The notes under the pieces: generated by a model | Database searches by the model: none | Seen by the model: the letters and a program-made list of their open reading frames with translations, nothing else | Told to the model about the DNA's origin: nothing | Program-made: the position numbers and the translations under genes | Shown here: positions 1-11,662 of the stretch, in pieces | How positions within the stretch are numbered: the stretch's first letter is position 1 | How the letters are laid out: every line of letters starts with the position of its first letter | NCBI GenBank assembly: GCA_021234155.1 | Contig: JAJEKV010000074.1 | Span: 3,176,532-3,240,531 of the forward strand | DNA: 64,000 bases | Direction: 5' to 3' | Origin: Isoetes taiwanensis | Lineage: Eukaryota; Streptophyta; Lycopodiopsida; Isoetales; Isoetaceae

Positions 1-930
1 TTTTTTTTTGCTGCATTGTTGTAGATGGATTGCCATTGAGAAGGCAAAGTCGCCATTTGCAAGAAGGTGATAAAGTATTTATAAGCACCGCAAAGATGAA
101 CTTACTAGCTTCTTACCTTCTTTAATAATTTTGAAACAAAGTTCCAGATTCTTGTTATCCACCTTCTTAATTAGAGAAGAGCACTTGCTCCATAAATTAT
201 ACCGTATATCTTTACCCAACAAACTCCATATGCTCTCAAACCATAAGGAGCAAATGTCAATACCAAAATAACATCAAGCCAATAGAAATAATACCCGGCC
301 TCCTCCACTCGCTTTAGGAATGCATGCATAAATTCTTGCAACCGGGTGTAGTTGTCCATGAGTATACAAAGGCAAACTACGTAAAAGGGGAAGATGCCCG
401 AGACAGCTCAATCAAATGTAATCATCATTGACTACTCTTTCCAGTTCAAGCAAGCCTTTCAAGATCGGAGAGGTATGTGAAGAAGCTTTTACACTCAAGC
501 AGAAAACCATACACTTTTACCGATTGTTTAAGTAACTTTGCACTGTGATGCACAATCATCTTTCAACAACCTAACAATAGCTAGAAGCCAAGACCTTGCT
601 CAGAAAGAAAGATCCAACATACCAAGTCCTCCTTGTTGTTTAAACAACATACATTTTTCCACGCCACTCAATATCATTTCCTTGATCGACAAGGCTACAA
701 TCGCATAAAAATTCTATAATCTTTTTATCTCTCAAGAAACTTAGAAGTTGGTTTTCACATTAGAACCTAAACCAAATAAATATGCTTATTGTTCAATAAT
801 TTAATTTAGCTACTTGAATTCTACCTACCAAGGATAACTTTGAACCCCAACAACCGCTTGCCTTTTGTAAATTTTAAGATAATATCCCATGCTTCATTCA
901 TGTCAATATCTAACCAAAGGGGACTCCTAG
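1..930 (-). pseudogene. LINE ORF2 C-terminal region remnant, shared with the 56.9-kb copy
   Basis: On the minus strand near 850 the sequence reads WGSKLSLVGRIQVAK, the post-RT segment of plant LINEs (consensus WKGxxLSLAGRixLvksVL). The LINE at 56,855 has RGSKLSLASRIQVAK at the same place. From there the two copies align along most of 1-880, for example at VGSFF followed by a KVLAS motif, at a shared CCTTTGTATACTCATG near 330, and at CTTCTCAATGGCAATCCATC near 45. After CCATCT this copy passes through about 13 bases into nine A (nine T on the plus strand at 1-9), whereas the other copy continues for another 550 bp through a zinc-binding domain to its own poly(A). Confidence 0.75.
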
Positions 931-942
931 AAGCTTTGTCTT

Positions 943-1690
943 TTAAGTAGATGGTACAACAACCTTCCGTGCATATTCATATATAAAATGGAACCTGCCT
1001 TCCCCACTCCATAAAGCACTACACTTAGCCCAATTAAGGAGATGCTGTAATTGAAAATATATCCAAAATCTTTTGATTATCCGCATTATCTTCCCTATCC
1101 ACTCAGAAAGAAGCTGCACGCTCCCCGCAAACCGATTAACCAAAACCTCGCTCACCTTCCTCCAATAATAACTTTTACTAAACCATCCTTTCAAAATTTC
1201 ATGCATAGTTATGAAGTCCTTCTGGGCCACTATAAAACAAAAAGGAGCTAAGGGCAACCTTTGCCTTTATTCCCATCGCCCAATTGAAAAACAATGGTTC
1301 TCCATGATACAAGATTACCCTCTTAGCGTGAATCAACATTTTTGTATCATAGATCTTAAAACCGTAATCTAAACTTCAATTTCAAAAGAGAAAGTCCACT
1401 TCACACTATCATGCTTTAGCAAAATCCAATTTTAAATATAGAAGATTTTGATCAATATTGGGGCCCAATGAACTCTTCATATGTCGCCACTATATTATGA
1501 AAAATTTGCCTAATTCGAAGAAAAGCCCGACCGAGCCGCATCTATTCTCAATCCCAAAACCTGCTTAAGTTTCCATAGGCTTTTAGCCAATTTTATAGAT
1601 AGTAGATAGAAGAGCTATCACAATCATGAAACGCCACGTGTTCTTCACTTTAGGAATAAGAGAAATCAAACCTCGTGATTCAAAAACGTA
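943..1690 (-). pseudogene. LINE ORF2 reverse transcriptase remnant
   Basis: On the minus strand the fragment starts with ISLIPKVKNTWRFM then IALLSTIYKI (about 1,685-1,590). This matches the LINE RT opening pattern IxLIPKxxxxxxxxxxRPIxLLxxxYKI. LKLDFAKA (about 1,430), carrying the first catalytic Asp of the palm, and GCPLAPFCFIVAQ (about 1,270-1,230), matching the RQGCPLAPxLF motif, follow in the expected order. The longest open piece is 943-1,257. The second catalytic motif (xADD) is not recognisable. Frame shifts separate the motifs. The orientation and order relative to the endonuclease (higher coordinates) and the C-terminal domain (lower coordinates) support a single element. Confidence 0.8.
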
Positions 1691-2379
1691 CCAAATTGAT
1701 GTAAAGTACAGATCTTTGTAGGCTTCCAGCACGCTTACCACGCCCATTCCCACACACACCTTTTAAAATTCCTACAGGATACCATCCATACTGACATTAC
1801 CCGATGCCAACCCTAAATGTTGCCGCTTGCAATTCCAGACATGGAAAGTGGGCCTCTAACAATTGAGATTCCTCTTGTGAATTGCATGAATCTTAGAAAG
1901 CTCAATATCATGCATTACATCTTCATGAGGCAAGTGTTGACCTTAAAAAAGTTTCAGCATTATAAGGGACTCAAGCATCTCATTTGGCTCGGCTACTCCT
2001 CCCATCCTAAGCAGATAAAGAGGCCAGGCCTACACTTTCCGCTTGAAGCTCTTAAAACAAATTTTATTACAACGATCTCCATCTTTCACCAAAGTTAATC
2101 CAGATTTAACTGTGGCCGATTAGAATTTAAATACTTCAAGACCACGACAGCATCAATAACCGCTGTAATCTAAAAGAGTCCACCCACTTTCTTAAGCTCC
2201 TCTTAATTCAAAGATATAACTTACTTAATGTCTTTTTCAACTCGCTATGTCACTTCCACTCCGCGAAAAAATCTTGACATTTGCCAAAGCCCAACAAATT
2301 TTCTCGTGATACCATGTTGTTGAGATGAAGCTCTTTGCCAAGCCTCGACATCCCTTCTCGCCTAAACTCCTCATTAGGC

Positions 2380-3080
2380 AAAACCATCTAGTCTTAATTT
2401 AAATAATTGCTTCTTTTGTCGAATGAGTAAGTTCACCATTTTCAAGAATTTGAGGATTATGGTCCAGATCGCTTGTGCTAAATAATTAAGCTCATAACCG
2501 CGGACATATATCACAAAGCACACTATTTGCATATATTCGACACATGACGAGGCCTGCGGATAACTCCGGGCCAACCTAATTATTAGTCCACGAAAAGATG
2601 AATCTCCATCAACTTCCATAAAACCCATGTTGAAAAAGTAACTTCCGCCATCAGTCACTGCTCAAAGTCAGCCATAACTGGGTTCACCATCTAATCCGCC
2701 TTGTGCTGATTCACCATATTGAAATCCCTACTAAAAGCTAAGCCACATTTTCTCCCCATTTTGGTATTTTATTAATGCAGTTAGCCCATAAAGCTGCTCT
2801 TTTCTAGGAATATTAGATGCATATACATTAATGATACCACATTTTGAAGTCCTGTTTTTCCATTTAACACTCAGAGTGGTCCCGGACTATTCCCCGTCCA
2901 TGGACTGCACTGGTCCAAATGGACTCCATCACACTTAAAACCAACATATCCGGTGAATAGTTTCAATTTATGACATCGCCACTATATCAATTTTACTTAG
3001 TTCTTAATGACCTTGAGAATTTGAAGGCCACTGAACTCACCCCTATATGATGTAGTGATTGTTCAAATAATAGAGACTCA
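2380..3080 (-). pseudogene. LINE ORF2 endonuclease domain remnant
   Basis: Read on the minus strand, this stretch begins with a sequence like the WNCRG start of LINE endonucleases (about 3,060), then GTTLSVKWKNR and IINVYASNIPRK (about 2,900-2,800), which fits the IxNVYAPnxxxxR strand of the APE-type endonuclease. LWANCINKIPKWGE follows, where family members have LW followed by a GDFN motif; here the GDFN position is mutated. Further down, a weak RLDR-type segment (about 2,560) is followed by unassigned sequence. The catalytic residues cannot be aligned with confidence. The domain would nick target DNA; this copy is broken by several frameshifts. The 94-codon open frame at 2,374-2,658 is one of its fragments. 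Confidence 0.55.
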
Positions 3081-3920
3081 TAGCTTCTACCTTAATCGAG
3101 ATTCTGTTTTCGAGCATAAACATGCCTAAACCTTGCTGCTAAATTGGAAGTATTTGTCTATTTATGATAGAACACATTGATTTGTATGTTATCGTACTTT
3201 GGTTGCTATCATCTAACGGCCCGTGGAAGCCAAGAACCCTATTTTGTTCAAAATGTCGACGCGACGAGGAATTATTTCTTCTTTATCCATCTTTAATTTG
3301 AATTTTCCTAGCTTGTCCAAAATATTTTGGAATTTTTTTTAACCCAATTTCCTGGTTATTTCAGTTTGATGCCAAAAGAATTCGGATTGGTTAAAAAATT
3401 AATTTGCTACTTAATTGGGGTCAGATTTTCATGGCTTTGGCTACACCTTAGAGTTCATCCTCAGAAATAATTTTTACTCGACTCCGGGATTTTATCGAGA
3501 GCTCCAAGACATGGAGCTCGCCATAGTAGTAGCACTTCAGGTCCACGCCGCATTCCTTTCTTGCAGTCATTGCAAAGACTCTTCGCCATACGATCAAAAC
3601 TCTCTTGGAGCAGGATTACTCGCGATTCATCAACCGTAAGGAAGATGATTTTGTCTTCCTCGTGGTTTGTCGACCCAAATACGCTATTCCATGAGTGCTC
3701 TTATAGCTTTGATTCGCTTTGTATCTCGATGGTGTACTAGATTTTCCAACCCATCTGATTTTGCATATGAAGTGTTTATGCACCAACTACGGTAATCAAT
3801 TCATTGCTGCCTCTTAAATTTAGAAATTGTTGGAGAACATTTCGCTTATGGTGGGACTAGGATCGTGATCTCGCTAGGATTGAGGCCCACATTTTTCGAG
3901 CTCAAATCCAAATTTTCGTA
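3081..3920. other. No gene recognised (3.1-3.9 kb)
   Basis: This stretch lies between the LINE and the first GC-rich island. It holds a plus-strand open frame at 3,415-3,639 (74 codons) that resembles no family I know. It may be the lost upstream part of the minus-strand LINE, but I cannot show that. Confidence 0.3.
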
Positions 3921-3924
3921 GATT

Positions 3925-4375
3925 ATCTTCGGCACTAAGGATCGCTGACGCCCAACGACGCCGCTACCGCCGATGAACGCTTCTGGAGGTCGCTGTTGAT
4001 CGACGCATATCGCCGTTTCAACGACGCATAACGCCGCTTCGACGTCGTTCAAACTACTCTGGCCATCGTGGCCGACGGTTCCACGGTTCAAGGCGGGTAT
4101 GGGTACCGGCCGCTTTGCCGGGCAGGCTCGTTGTCAAACATCGCCGCCTAAACGCCGCTCAACGACGTTTCACAGAGTCACGCCGCTACCGCCATGCGGA
4201 AATGGGCAAGCCGGGCACTCTCATGCGGTCAAGATCGCCGCTACCGCGCCGCCGTTGAACGACGCGTAATAACGCCGACGCGTCGCCTCACTGCAAGTGG
4301 GGTATGGTGTCGGGTGCTAAGTCACCGCGTCAAGACATCGCCACTTTCAAACGCCGCTAAACGCATCGACACAGA
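3925..4375. repeat. GC-rich AACGACGC / ACGCCGCT island 1
   Basis: About 450 bp of GC-rich DNA in AT-rich surroundings is packed with variants of two short words, AACGACGC and ACGCCGCT, for example near 3,952, 4,019, 4,150, 4,163, 4,256 and 4,350. They are separated by irregular spacers, so this is not a clean tandem array. The same words build the islands at 4.96-5.13, 11.57-11.66, 30.46-30.56 and 41.55-41.99 kb. Open frames here (such as 4,194-4,409) look like by-products of low stop-codon content. Origin unknown. Confidence 0.6.
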
Positions 4376-4379
4376 GGAA

Positions 4380-4426
4380 TTTTTTTTTTTTGCCAAACAA
4401 AAACCCTAACCCTAACCCTAACCCTA
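4380..4426. repeat. Poly(T) run followed by interstitial telomere-like repeat
   Basis: A run of T ends near 4,391. Four consecutive CCCTAA-type units follow at 4,401-4,426, read as AAACCCTAACCCTAACCC and continuing one further unit. The period is 6 bp (CCCTAA), whereas the usual plant telomere unit is 7 bp (CCCTAAA). The block is short and sits directly against GC-rich island 1. Short telomere-like boxes also occur in plant 5' regions, so this is not evidence of a chromosome end. Confidence 0.6.
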
Positions 4427-4960
4427 CATCCACGCTTATAAGTGGATCCATCAAGAGTCGCCGTTATTCTTATTTTTGAGTGTTCTTCCCTATCTTGCTA
4501 TAATGGTCCCAAGCAGCTTGAAGACCACCTTCAAGGCCATATGTTCCTTCTAGCGTAATCCTCCTCCTCCAAGGGGAAGACAACCCGCGAACCCCCGCTT
4601 CTCCTCGGCCGAGAACCCTCCCTTCACCATCGTGGCAAAGATGAGTGAAAAGGAGCTTCTCATTGCACTAACATCCGCGCCCTGAACGACTGGCAGAATG
4701 GCTCACCGAGCCAAAACAAAGAGAAAACGACATTAATGGTGGCAAAATAATGACGCAAAATGGTTGTGAATTAAACCGGCTACGCCCCTCGTGATGGACA
4801 TAAGTAATGTATGCTTTTTTATGAATGGAAACAATAAGTTTTTTATCTATTTGTGTTGTCGCTGTATGTTTCTATTTTGCGAATGGGAACAATCGCGATT
4901 TTTGATTTATTTGTGTTATTTGTATTGTGGCGTTATTTCAAGTATGTTAAACAATCACGC
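4427..4960. other. No gene recognised (4.4-4.96 kb)
   Basis: Mixed-composition sequence with short open frames (4,791-4,991; 4,853-5,068) that overlap one another and resemble nothing known. I see no feature here. Confidence 0.3.
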
Positions 4961-4962
4961 TT

Positions 4963-5130
4963 GGTCGCTGAACGACGCTATGATCATTTGACGCCGCAAC
5001 GACGCGGCGATCATCCGGACGCGTGGCATATGAGGGGCACGATCACGCAGTCGATGTGGCATGCCTAGGTGTCGTGGACGACACTAAGGCCGTTAAACGA
5101 CGCCATAATAAGACGCCGATAAACGACGCG
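4963..5130. repeat. GC-rich AACGACGC island 2
   Basis: AACGACGC recurs at about 4,970, 4,998, 5,094 and 5,123, with ACGCCGC-type words between. The island has the same make-up as island 1, 600 bp away. Confidence 0.55.
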
Positions 5131-7500
5131 CCAAATATGAAGGAACCGCACACGGTTATTTGCATTTGTTATTTTCACTCGCTTGTTTCGGATTTTTCAC
5201 TCGTAGTCTTCATAAGGTAAGATCTCGCTTAATCTTTGTGTTAGAGCAAACACCTCCAAATGCTATCAGATTAGAAGATTGAATCTTGAAAGCATGTTAA
5301 AAACTTGAGGGGATGGCGATCAAGGTAATCGGGTCGGTTCCATCCCTAATGGAGAAGACTATAAATGTGACGGTTTATGCAATCAACAAGTTTCAATTCA
5401 TAGATTACAAAAGATTTGAAAGGTTATGCGAATATAAGGTATCGGGTCGACTACCAAATGGAGGATTAGATGACGGTTCAGCACCTTCAATCAAATGCTT
5501 TCAAATATCATAAACGCTTGTATGAATCAATCTTAAGAATAAACATTTGATAAAAATCATGAAAACATGGATATTTATAATTACATTATTACACGGTTTT
5601 TATTAATATTTCTATTGTTTACTAGAAAAACAACATGGATCTAACGCCGAAGGGAATTTGAACGAAGTGAGACAGCTTCTGAGAAAGTTACATGCATTTC
5701 CATGCTAAGAATGTTACCCCAACAATTGCCACAAATAGTCCAATTAGACCCGCTGGACTCAGTCTTCCTAGAGTACCGCGGTGTGCATGAAAATGAATGC
5801 CACCATGTAATACGTACCATAAACATGCTTCAATGATTAGTTAACTTTATATCTTGATGTTACTTTTTTTTTGCGTTTTAATTGACAGAGCTTCGCTATA
5901 TTGCAATTGTTCGATGTGCAGCTGACAAATAAAACTGATGAGAAAGACCGCCCCTACTATGTTGAGAAATATGGTGAATGCTCCATTAAATCCAAAGGTT
6001 TCTGACGCATATGTAGCATTCTAACCAGGTATAATACACGACCTTATGAACCGAATCAACTACTCTCATGTACTCTGGAATCGATGTCTTAATTCTTAGT
6101 TTGCTTGTATTTTGTTAGAAGAAATTGAGAATGAAGTGAGCCTCAAGCAAAGATATAGATTTTGGGGTTATGTTGTCATTGGAAGTAGATGATGTTGATA
6201 CTATGAATGCGCTCATAGAAAACCCTTACGAAAAAGAAAAGCCATCAACTTCCCAAAGAGTATCCCATTACGCGGATAGAACTCGTCGTGCACGGCCAAG
6301 CAAGATTGAGGGAATGACAATGTTCATCAAACTGAAACGTACTAGATCATGTCGGGTGAAAATAATCTTCCACCTTCACTAGTCCATTTGGTCCAAAATT
6401 TCTTTACGATAAAGATCGGGAAGAAATTCAATGCATGGCCTAGAGGCGCTTCAATTCATTTATGGGGAGCAATTTACATATTGGGGTATAGGCAAGCATG
6501 ATTAAAAATAGTCGGGTCCCTGCACGCCCGATTATATATTGCGACTAGTGTGAAAGTCAAAGATGGTATCGACCGCCTCTTTAATGCCATATGTCCCTAA
6601 TATAACTCGCATTAATTTGGCATAAATTGAGTAAGTACCGCAAGACATGCTCATCTATGGCCTAAATTCAAATGCACCAACAATATCCGCTCAGTTGATC
6701 ATTGTAGTTTCACATATATTGATGATCGCCCCGCTGTATGGAACCTTGTCGCTTTTATTAATAGCTCTATCGAGAACTCGAAGCTACCAATTGTGAATTT
6801 GTCGAGGCAAACAAAGACCAAGAAGATTTTTTAGCCGTGAAAATTGATTCGGAGATATATCATGGTTTATGCTATAAAAACTTTGTATTGGTGATGAATC
6901 GTCATTGAATATGAATACTGTGAGACCAATAACGGAGGTCCTTTGATGATGTACTCCACTACTCTCATAATTTTTGGCCTGAATGCACCATTTTTCTCTT
7001 CTTCTTCGACTCTTCTTCTCTCTTGGAATGAGATTGCACATATTGAAGATAAATGTGCATATATCTTCAATATATGCTTGATTATGACATAAAATTTTAT
7101 ATTTCGCTCGCTATTAAAATGCTTAAATTTAACAAACATCGCTCAATGTATGTATCAATCAATTTATATATATTTCGCTTAATCCGACGTAAGGTGGTAG
7201 GCAAGTGGATATAAGACCACATCCAAGCTGCATCAATTACGACATCAAAGTCATTAAGGATAGTTGCATCTAGAATACTTGATATGGTACAAACATGGGC
7301 AATAACGATAATGAAGAGTACAATGATGAAGATGAAATCGAATAATGATGATGAAGATGATGACAATGCCCCTATGGACTAATTTCATGGAAGTTGAGGA
7401 ACCCATAGCCTACATGTTAATGATTCTACCAATCTTCCATAAATCCACCTAGACGACGATATAAATACTCCTAACGCATGGTCATGAAGATCACGCTTAT
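5131..7500. other. No gene recognised (5.1-7.5 kb), probably upstream part of a CACTA element
   Basis: No frame in this stretch gives a protein I recognise. The longest pieces are a 70-codon plus-strand frame at 6,170-6,382 and minus-strand frames at 6,784-7,366. A GAT-rich run (about 7,340-7,363) encodes an acidic stretch read as DDEDDDNAP just before the transposase homology begins. Parts of this interval could be the N-terminal region or 5' sequence of the CACTA element, but this is inferred only from position. Confidence 0.3.
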
Positions 7501-8345
7501 TGGAGGAGGCGATAAAGCATTATATCCAGTAAGCATATCTAGATCGACGACATCTTTATTGATATTAAAACCTTCAAGCCAAATTAAAATGGAGCAATGT
7601 TGTTACTTAGAGAAGTACAATTGCAATCACTTGACTTATTGAATTTGTAGCTTGAATGTATAATGAAAGCGTCCGCTTTATACAAAGCTATTGCAAGAGA
7701 AAATACTCCCACAAGGGAACACTATGCCCGTACGACCGAATAAAAAATATATTGGCGCCATCGTTTAGGCTACCATAAGATTCACGCTTTGTCCAAATGA
7801 TTGCATGGTATATTATCCTGGATGACATCTACAAGAACACAGAAACATGCCCTAAATGTGGTGCCCTCTAGGCATAAATGCAGATGCTAAGGAAAGACCG
7901 TCCGATGAAGGTGGTTCGCTTACTTTCCATTGATCCCTCAAGATAAGGCTGTTGTTTCATAGAATTTAGCTTCACCATGGTTGGTGTGCCGCTTAATGCG
8001 CCGCCGAAAGTGACAATGTAATTCAAGGTGGGTTAAGGATCGCAAGCAATGGAAGCATATTGATGAAACAGGCCTAATTTGGAAGAGAGCCACCTAAATC
8101 TCGATTAGGGTTGGCAACTATTGGTGTTAATCCTTATGGATCGCCAATCACCAAGGTATCAACTTGGCCAAAGAGTGTTGATCAATCCATAATTTACCAC
8201 CGTGGTTACTCATGAAGACTAGCCATTAATGGTAGTAGTACTATTAGTTCCAGGACCGGCTAGCTCTGGAAGTCTAGATCCATATCCGAAAAATAGTTAT
8301 TGATGGTTTTGACATTGTGGAGTGAAGGTATTGAAGCTTTCATTT
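7501..8345 (+). pseudogene. CACTA (En/Spm-type) transposase, TNP2-like, degenerate
   Basis: The conserved motifs of plant CACTA transposases (Transposase_21/TNP2 family) appear in the right order on the plus strand, in shifting frames. They are: a GGDKALYP segment (7,504-7,530; family ADxPLYPGC); LGYHKIHA then CPNDCMVYY (about 7,765-7,815; family KIHACPNDCMLYW); TCPKCGA (7,846-7,864), a zinc-binding CxxC; RPMKVVR then YFPLIP (about 7,888-7,935; family KVLRYFPLIPRL); QWKHIDE (about 8,050); RLGLATIGVNPYGS (8,102-8,143); STWP (about 8,165); LWSEGIEAF (8,315-8,341; family LWxEGVxxxD). The enzyme normally cuts and joins the ends of CACTA transposons. At least four frameshifts and several stops destroy this copy. 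No CACTA terminal repeats were found. Confidence 0.8.
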
Positions 8346-8662
8346 ATGTCTCAAGAGAACTGTGGCCGAACGAAGATTTACCTTTGAGCAATCTTAATGT
8401 GGACAACGAAACATTGGTCTCGCTTCTATATGAACTCTCCGATTCCAAGGTTCCATATGCGATGTCACTTGTGTGGTTTGAATACTTGAACTCCTCGCCG
8501 TCAACCGCGATTGCACAAAATGTCTATGCAAACTTCAAGAGTTCCGCCAATGGAAAATCGACCGATAATGAGAGGGTCCAAGAGAAAAACATTGCATCAA
8601 GAGCCTCCCAAAAGGTTGACAATGAGATTGGGGTACATGTGGGATGTCACTGGCTGAAATAA
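8300..8662 (+). pseudogene. Open frame overlapping the CACTA transposase 3' part (120 aa)
   Basis: This is the longest open frame near the transposase. Its N-terminus (LWSEGIEAF, residues 6-14) is the last TNP2 motif I can place, so the start codon is internal to the old gene. The remaining 100 residues do not follow the usual TNP2 sequence (no TLRAxLLWTxNDFPAYG motif), which suggests a deletion or recombination just downstream of 8,345, or joining to a different exon. Nothing else in it is recognisable. Confidence 0.4.
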
Positions 8663-11560
8663 GGTTAAGGGAATGAAGTGAGCATCCTTCTTCCTTCACC
8701 CTATTGACAATTGAAGATCCATCATCTCTTTGATCCCCATGCACATCTTTAAAAACGTTTCGCTTCATTTGGAAGCATTACGTCAACGGACGTATGACAC
8801 ATGCAAAGACGAAGATCTTACAAGAAGTCGGATCAAAATCTAAAGCATGGTTAAATGTCAAGAAGGAATAAGGCCACAAGTGGATTGGATCGCGCCTAGA
8901 AAATGCATGAACCCGCTCGAAAAGCCGCATCAAGGCAGCCAGAAGACTGGACAGGATATATGCATTCGCTATGAATTGTTTCTCTAACGGCGAGTTAATC
9001 AAGTTGAAATCATGATTGGCATAAGATGCTGCGTTTCGTTATGCCTATTGTTCCGAGGCCGCCCGACGGGCCCACTACATGCAATATGTCTCCTATCGAG
9101 TTTTCCGTGTTCGTGACGGGATGAAAACACTCGATGCTTCTAACTCACTTAACTTTTTTCTTCTTAAATGATACGGATGTGGATTACAAGGAAGAGATAC
9201 CGACTAAATGAAATTAAGCGCATGCTAACTAAGGTCGCTGGAGGCATGTTGTATGCTAGGAGAAAGAATTCCCAACAAGTTTTCGACATACAAACTCACT
9301 TACTAGTGCATTTAGTGGATCGGCAGAGCTTGCGGTGCACAACAACTTAGATGGATGTTTCTTTATAACGCCCGGTCCCTCAAGGATCCCCGTGACGTCA
9401 AGGCAAGGCCGTGAGGGCTGCATGGCCGGTGGTTGGTTAGCACGAGTCATTATTCTATGTCACCGGAAGTTCTTGGTCGATCTATACCCCAATGTCTACC
9501 TATTATGGACCGATGAAGACACCCAACTATAATTGGAGAAGTTCCCGGAAGGAAGCACATTACGTAAGAAATTGTTCACCTAGAAGAACAGGCAAAGTCA
9601 ATAAGTTTCTCATCTACAACCTAATCTCTAATGGAGAAATGGATAAAAAATAATGCAGGAAGAAAAATAAAGAGAGATGAGGAGAGAAGACGCCATCGAC
9701 AAAAGAATCGCGAAACAACCACTTCCGCATCATCTATAGGGGTCCCGCCAAGGAGATAAACAATAAATGGCTGCTCGAACAACCAGAGATGGCAAGGCAA
9801 CGTGGCTTAACATGTTCTAGCCGGAAGAATTTGCATATGCTAAAGGCGCATTACCATTTGTAAGGCGCAACTTAATAGCATATAATTCACGAAGTTTCGC
9901 TCGCTATTTCGGAACATCACCTTTACTTTGTAGTATAATTCATATGCATCAACATGGTCTTCCGCGCTCACTCACTGCCACAAAGTGGACGCGGCAAACG
10001 ACCTATGATTGTGGCATATCAGCAAAGTTTAGTACGCTTTCGCTGTGACCGTAGTGCGCACTCCAAACCCAATCGAGGCAATGCTGGAATGGATTGGTAC
10101 CATAAAGACTGCTATCATGGAGGTTGATGCCTGTAGTGCATCCAAAACAATGTTGTTTGATGCCTAATGGTTTGATCTTGTGTATCGGGTACCATGCCAA
10201 TGCATAATGAAAGATCCGAAAGGGCCCCAGATTCACTAGATTCAACTCGCTTCTGCATCGCGGGTCAAGCATTAATAATTCGTGAGGGTTGGAGCCAATG
10301 TGAACAAGTATGTTTACTTGATGCAATAAAATTTATATATGTCACACCAGCTGAACTAATGTAATAGAGGGTTTTGTAGGTCACCTTCTGCTCCATCCTT
10401 TGCAAGATCGGTGGTTCAGAGTTCCATGAAGGCCTGCCCCGCCAGATATTTGAAGGTGAAGAAGAGATGGCCGGTCAGGGAGGTTGGGGGGTTGGGGCGC
10501 ATATTGTCATGATAGAAGACTACCATCGATTGAACTCTTCATTACTTTATTATGATTATTATATTTTCTTCCCCACATATGAATAAGAAAAAAATACTTT
10601 GGCATGAATTTGTGCATACTACAAACCATATTAGGCAACATTAGTATTGCAACTTCGGGTTATCATAGACATTTATGCCAAGTTAATCGCATCCTAGTAT
10701 AGACCTTAAGGGTTTGCAAGCCGACATCGTATGCTTCTACATACGCTTGAGTACACGCTTTTATGTTTAATTAATCATAAAATGTGAAGATTCCTTCCAA
10801 AATGCAAGATTCATATACAAAATCATATATGTATTCCCTTCAAAAATGGCCAAAATCTCATATAAAACCCATACACAATTCAAATAATAAACAAAGTGGG
10901 GATGCTGCACATCTAGTGGTATATATCAAAGATCCAAGCAGGATCCACTCGCAGGCTCGGCGGTGCTCGGGATTAAGTGATTTCTCCACCCCGCCGTAAT
11001 GCCTCCGGCTATGGAATCCAAGCTCTCCCGCTGCAGGTTCCGCTTCTGGCAAGGAATTCATGTAATGAAAGCACTTCCCCGCGATGCCCCCCGTTGGTCC
11101 GGGTGCAACTTTTGAAAGTAGGCTTCAAAGAATGTTTCCTCTTTTCCCAAAGGCCCCTATCCTCTGAAGCATAATGGCCAAGCACAACGAGCTCAACATG
11201 CATTTCTTCGCACTCGAGCCCTGTGATGAGGGAAGGTTCCCCGCGACGCGAAGCAGGTCTTTCTGCCCCCTATCACGCAGCCTTTGTCAGCGGCTTCGCT
11301 TGAACCCGCCTTCTGGGTTAGGTTCGGCTCTAGCCACCGTGATCGAGGCGCTCGTGTAAGCTCCAAAGAAATACCGCAGACTACCGGTGCGCATCAAGTT
11401 TCGCATGCATCGAGGCCGCCACGGCATGTAGGTGAGGATTCAACGGCTGAGGAGGATGCGATGGCCGAGGGCTGCGGAGCGAGGACGAGGGCGCTGAGAA
11501 GGCTTCGAGGACTAATAGGCAATATATATGGCATCTCAAAGATACTAAAAACAAAATAAA
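8663..11560. other. No gene recognised (8.7-11.6 kb)
   Basis: Only short open frames are present, for example 9,335-9,532 on the plus strand and 10,003-10,326 on the minus strand (107 codons). None resembles a known protein. About 10,950-11,500 is richer in GC with overlapping frames on both strands. Parts may belong to the CACTA element upstream, but no motif shows this. Confidence 0.3.
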
Positions 11561-11564
11561 TTTC

Positions 11565-11662
11565 GTATGACGCCGTTATAGCCGCGAACGCCGCTAGACG
11601 CCGGGCAACGACTCCAAACGCCGTTAAACGACGCCTATAATAGCCTTAAAACGACGCTCGTT
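11565..11662. repeat. GC-rich AACGACGC island 3
   Basis: A compact 100-bp run of ACGCCGTT, ACGCCGCT and AACGACGC words (about 11,570-11,660), with abrupt edges into AT-rich DNA. Same composition as islands 1 and 2. Confidence 0.55.

Larger units (their letters stand above)
1..3080 (-). mobile_element. LINE (non-LTR retrotransposon), degenerate, copy 1
   Basis: A minus-strand LINE ORF2 can be followed in pieces from about 3,080 down to the window start: endonuclease-like, reverse transcriptase, then the C-terminal region. The order and orientation are those of plant L1-type LINEs, which copy their RNA into genomic DNA by target-primed reverse transcription. Frame changes occur every 50-150 bp and there are many stops, so it cannot encode a working protein. 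The part below 930 is clearly homologous, at nucleotide level, to the plus-strand LINE at 56,855-58,295, so both belong to one family. The plus-strand sequence opens with nine T, i.e. a possible poly(A) tail cut by the window edge. ORF1 was not recognised; it would lie above 3,080. Confidence 0.8.

Noticed and set aside
3846-4409. Open frames in GC-rich island 1
   Set aside because: The island consists of short repeated words with low stop-codon content; the frames resemble no protein and overlap on both strands.
4380-4426. Chromosome end
   Set aside because: Only four telomere-like units are present, with ordinary sequence on both sides.
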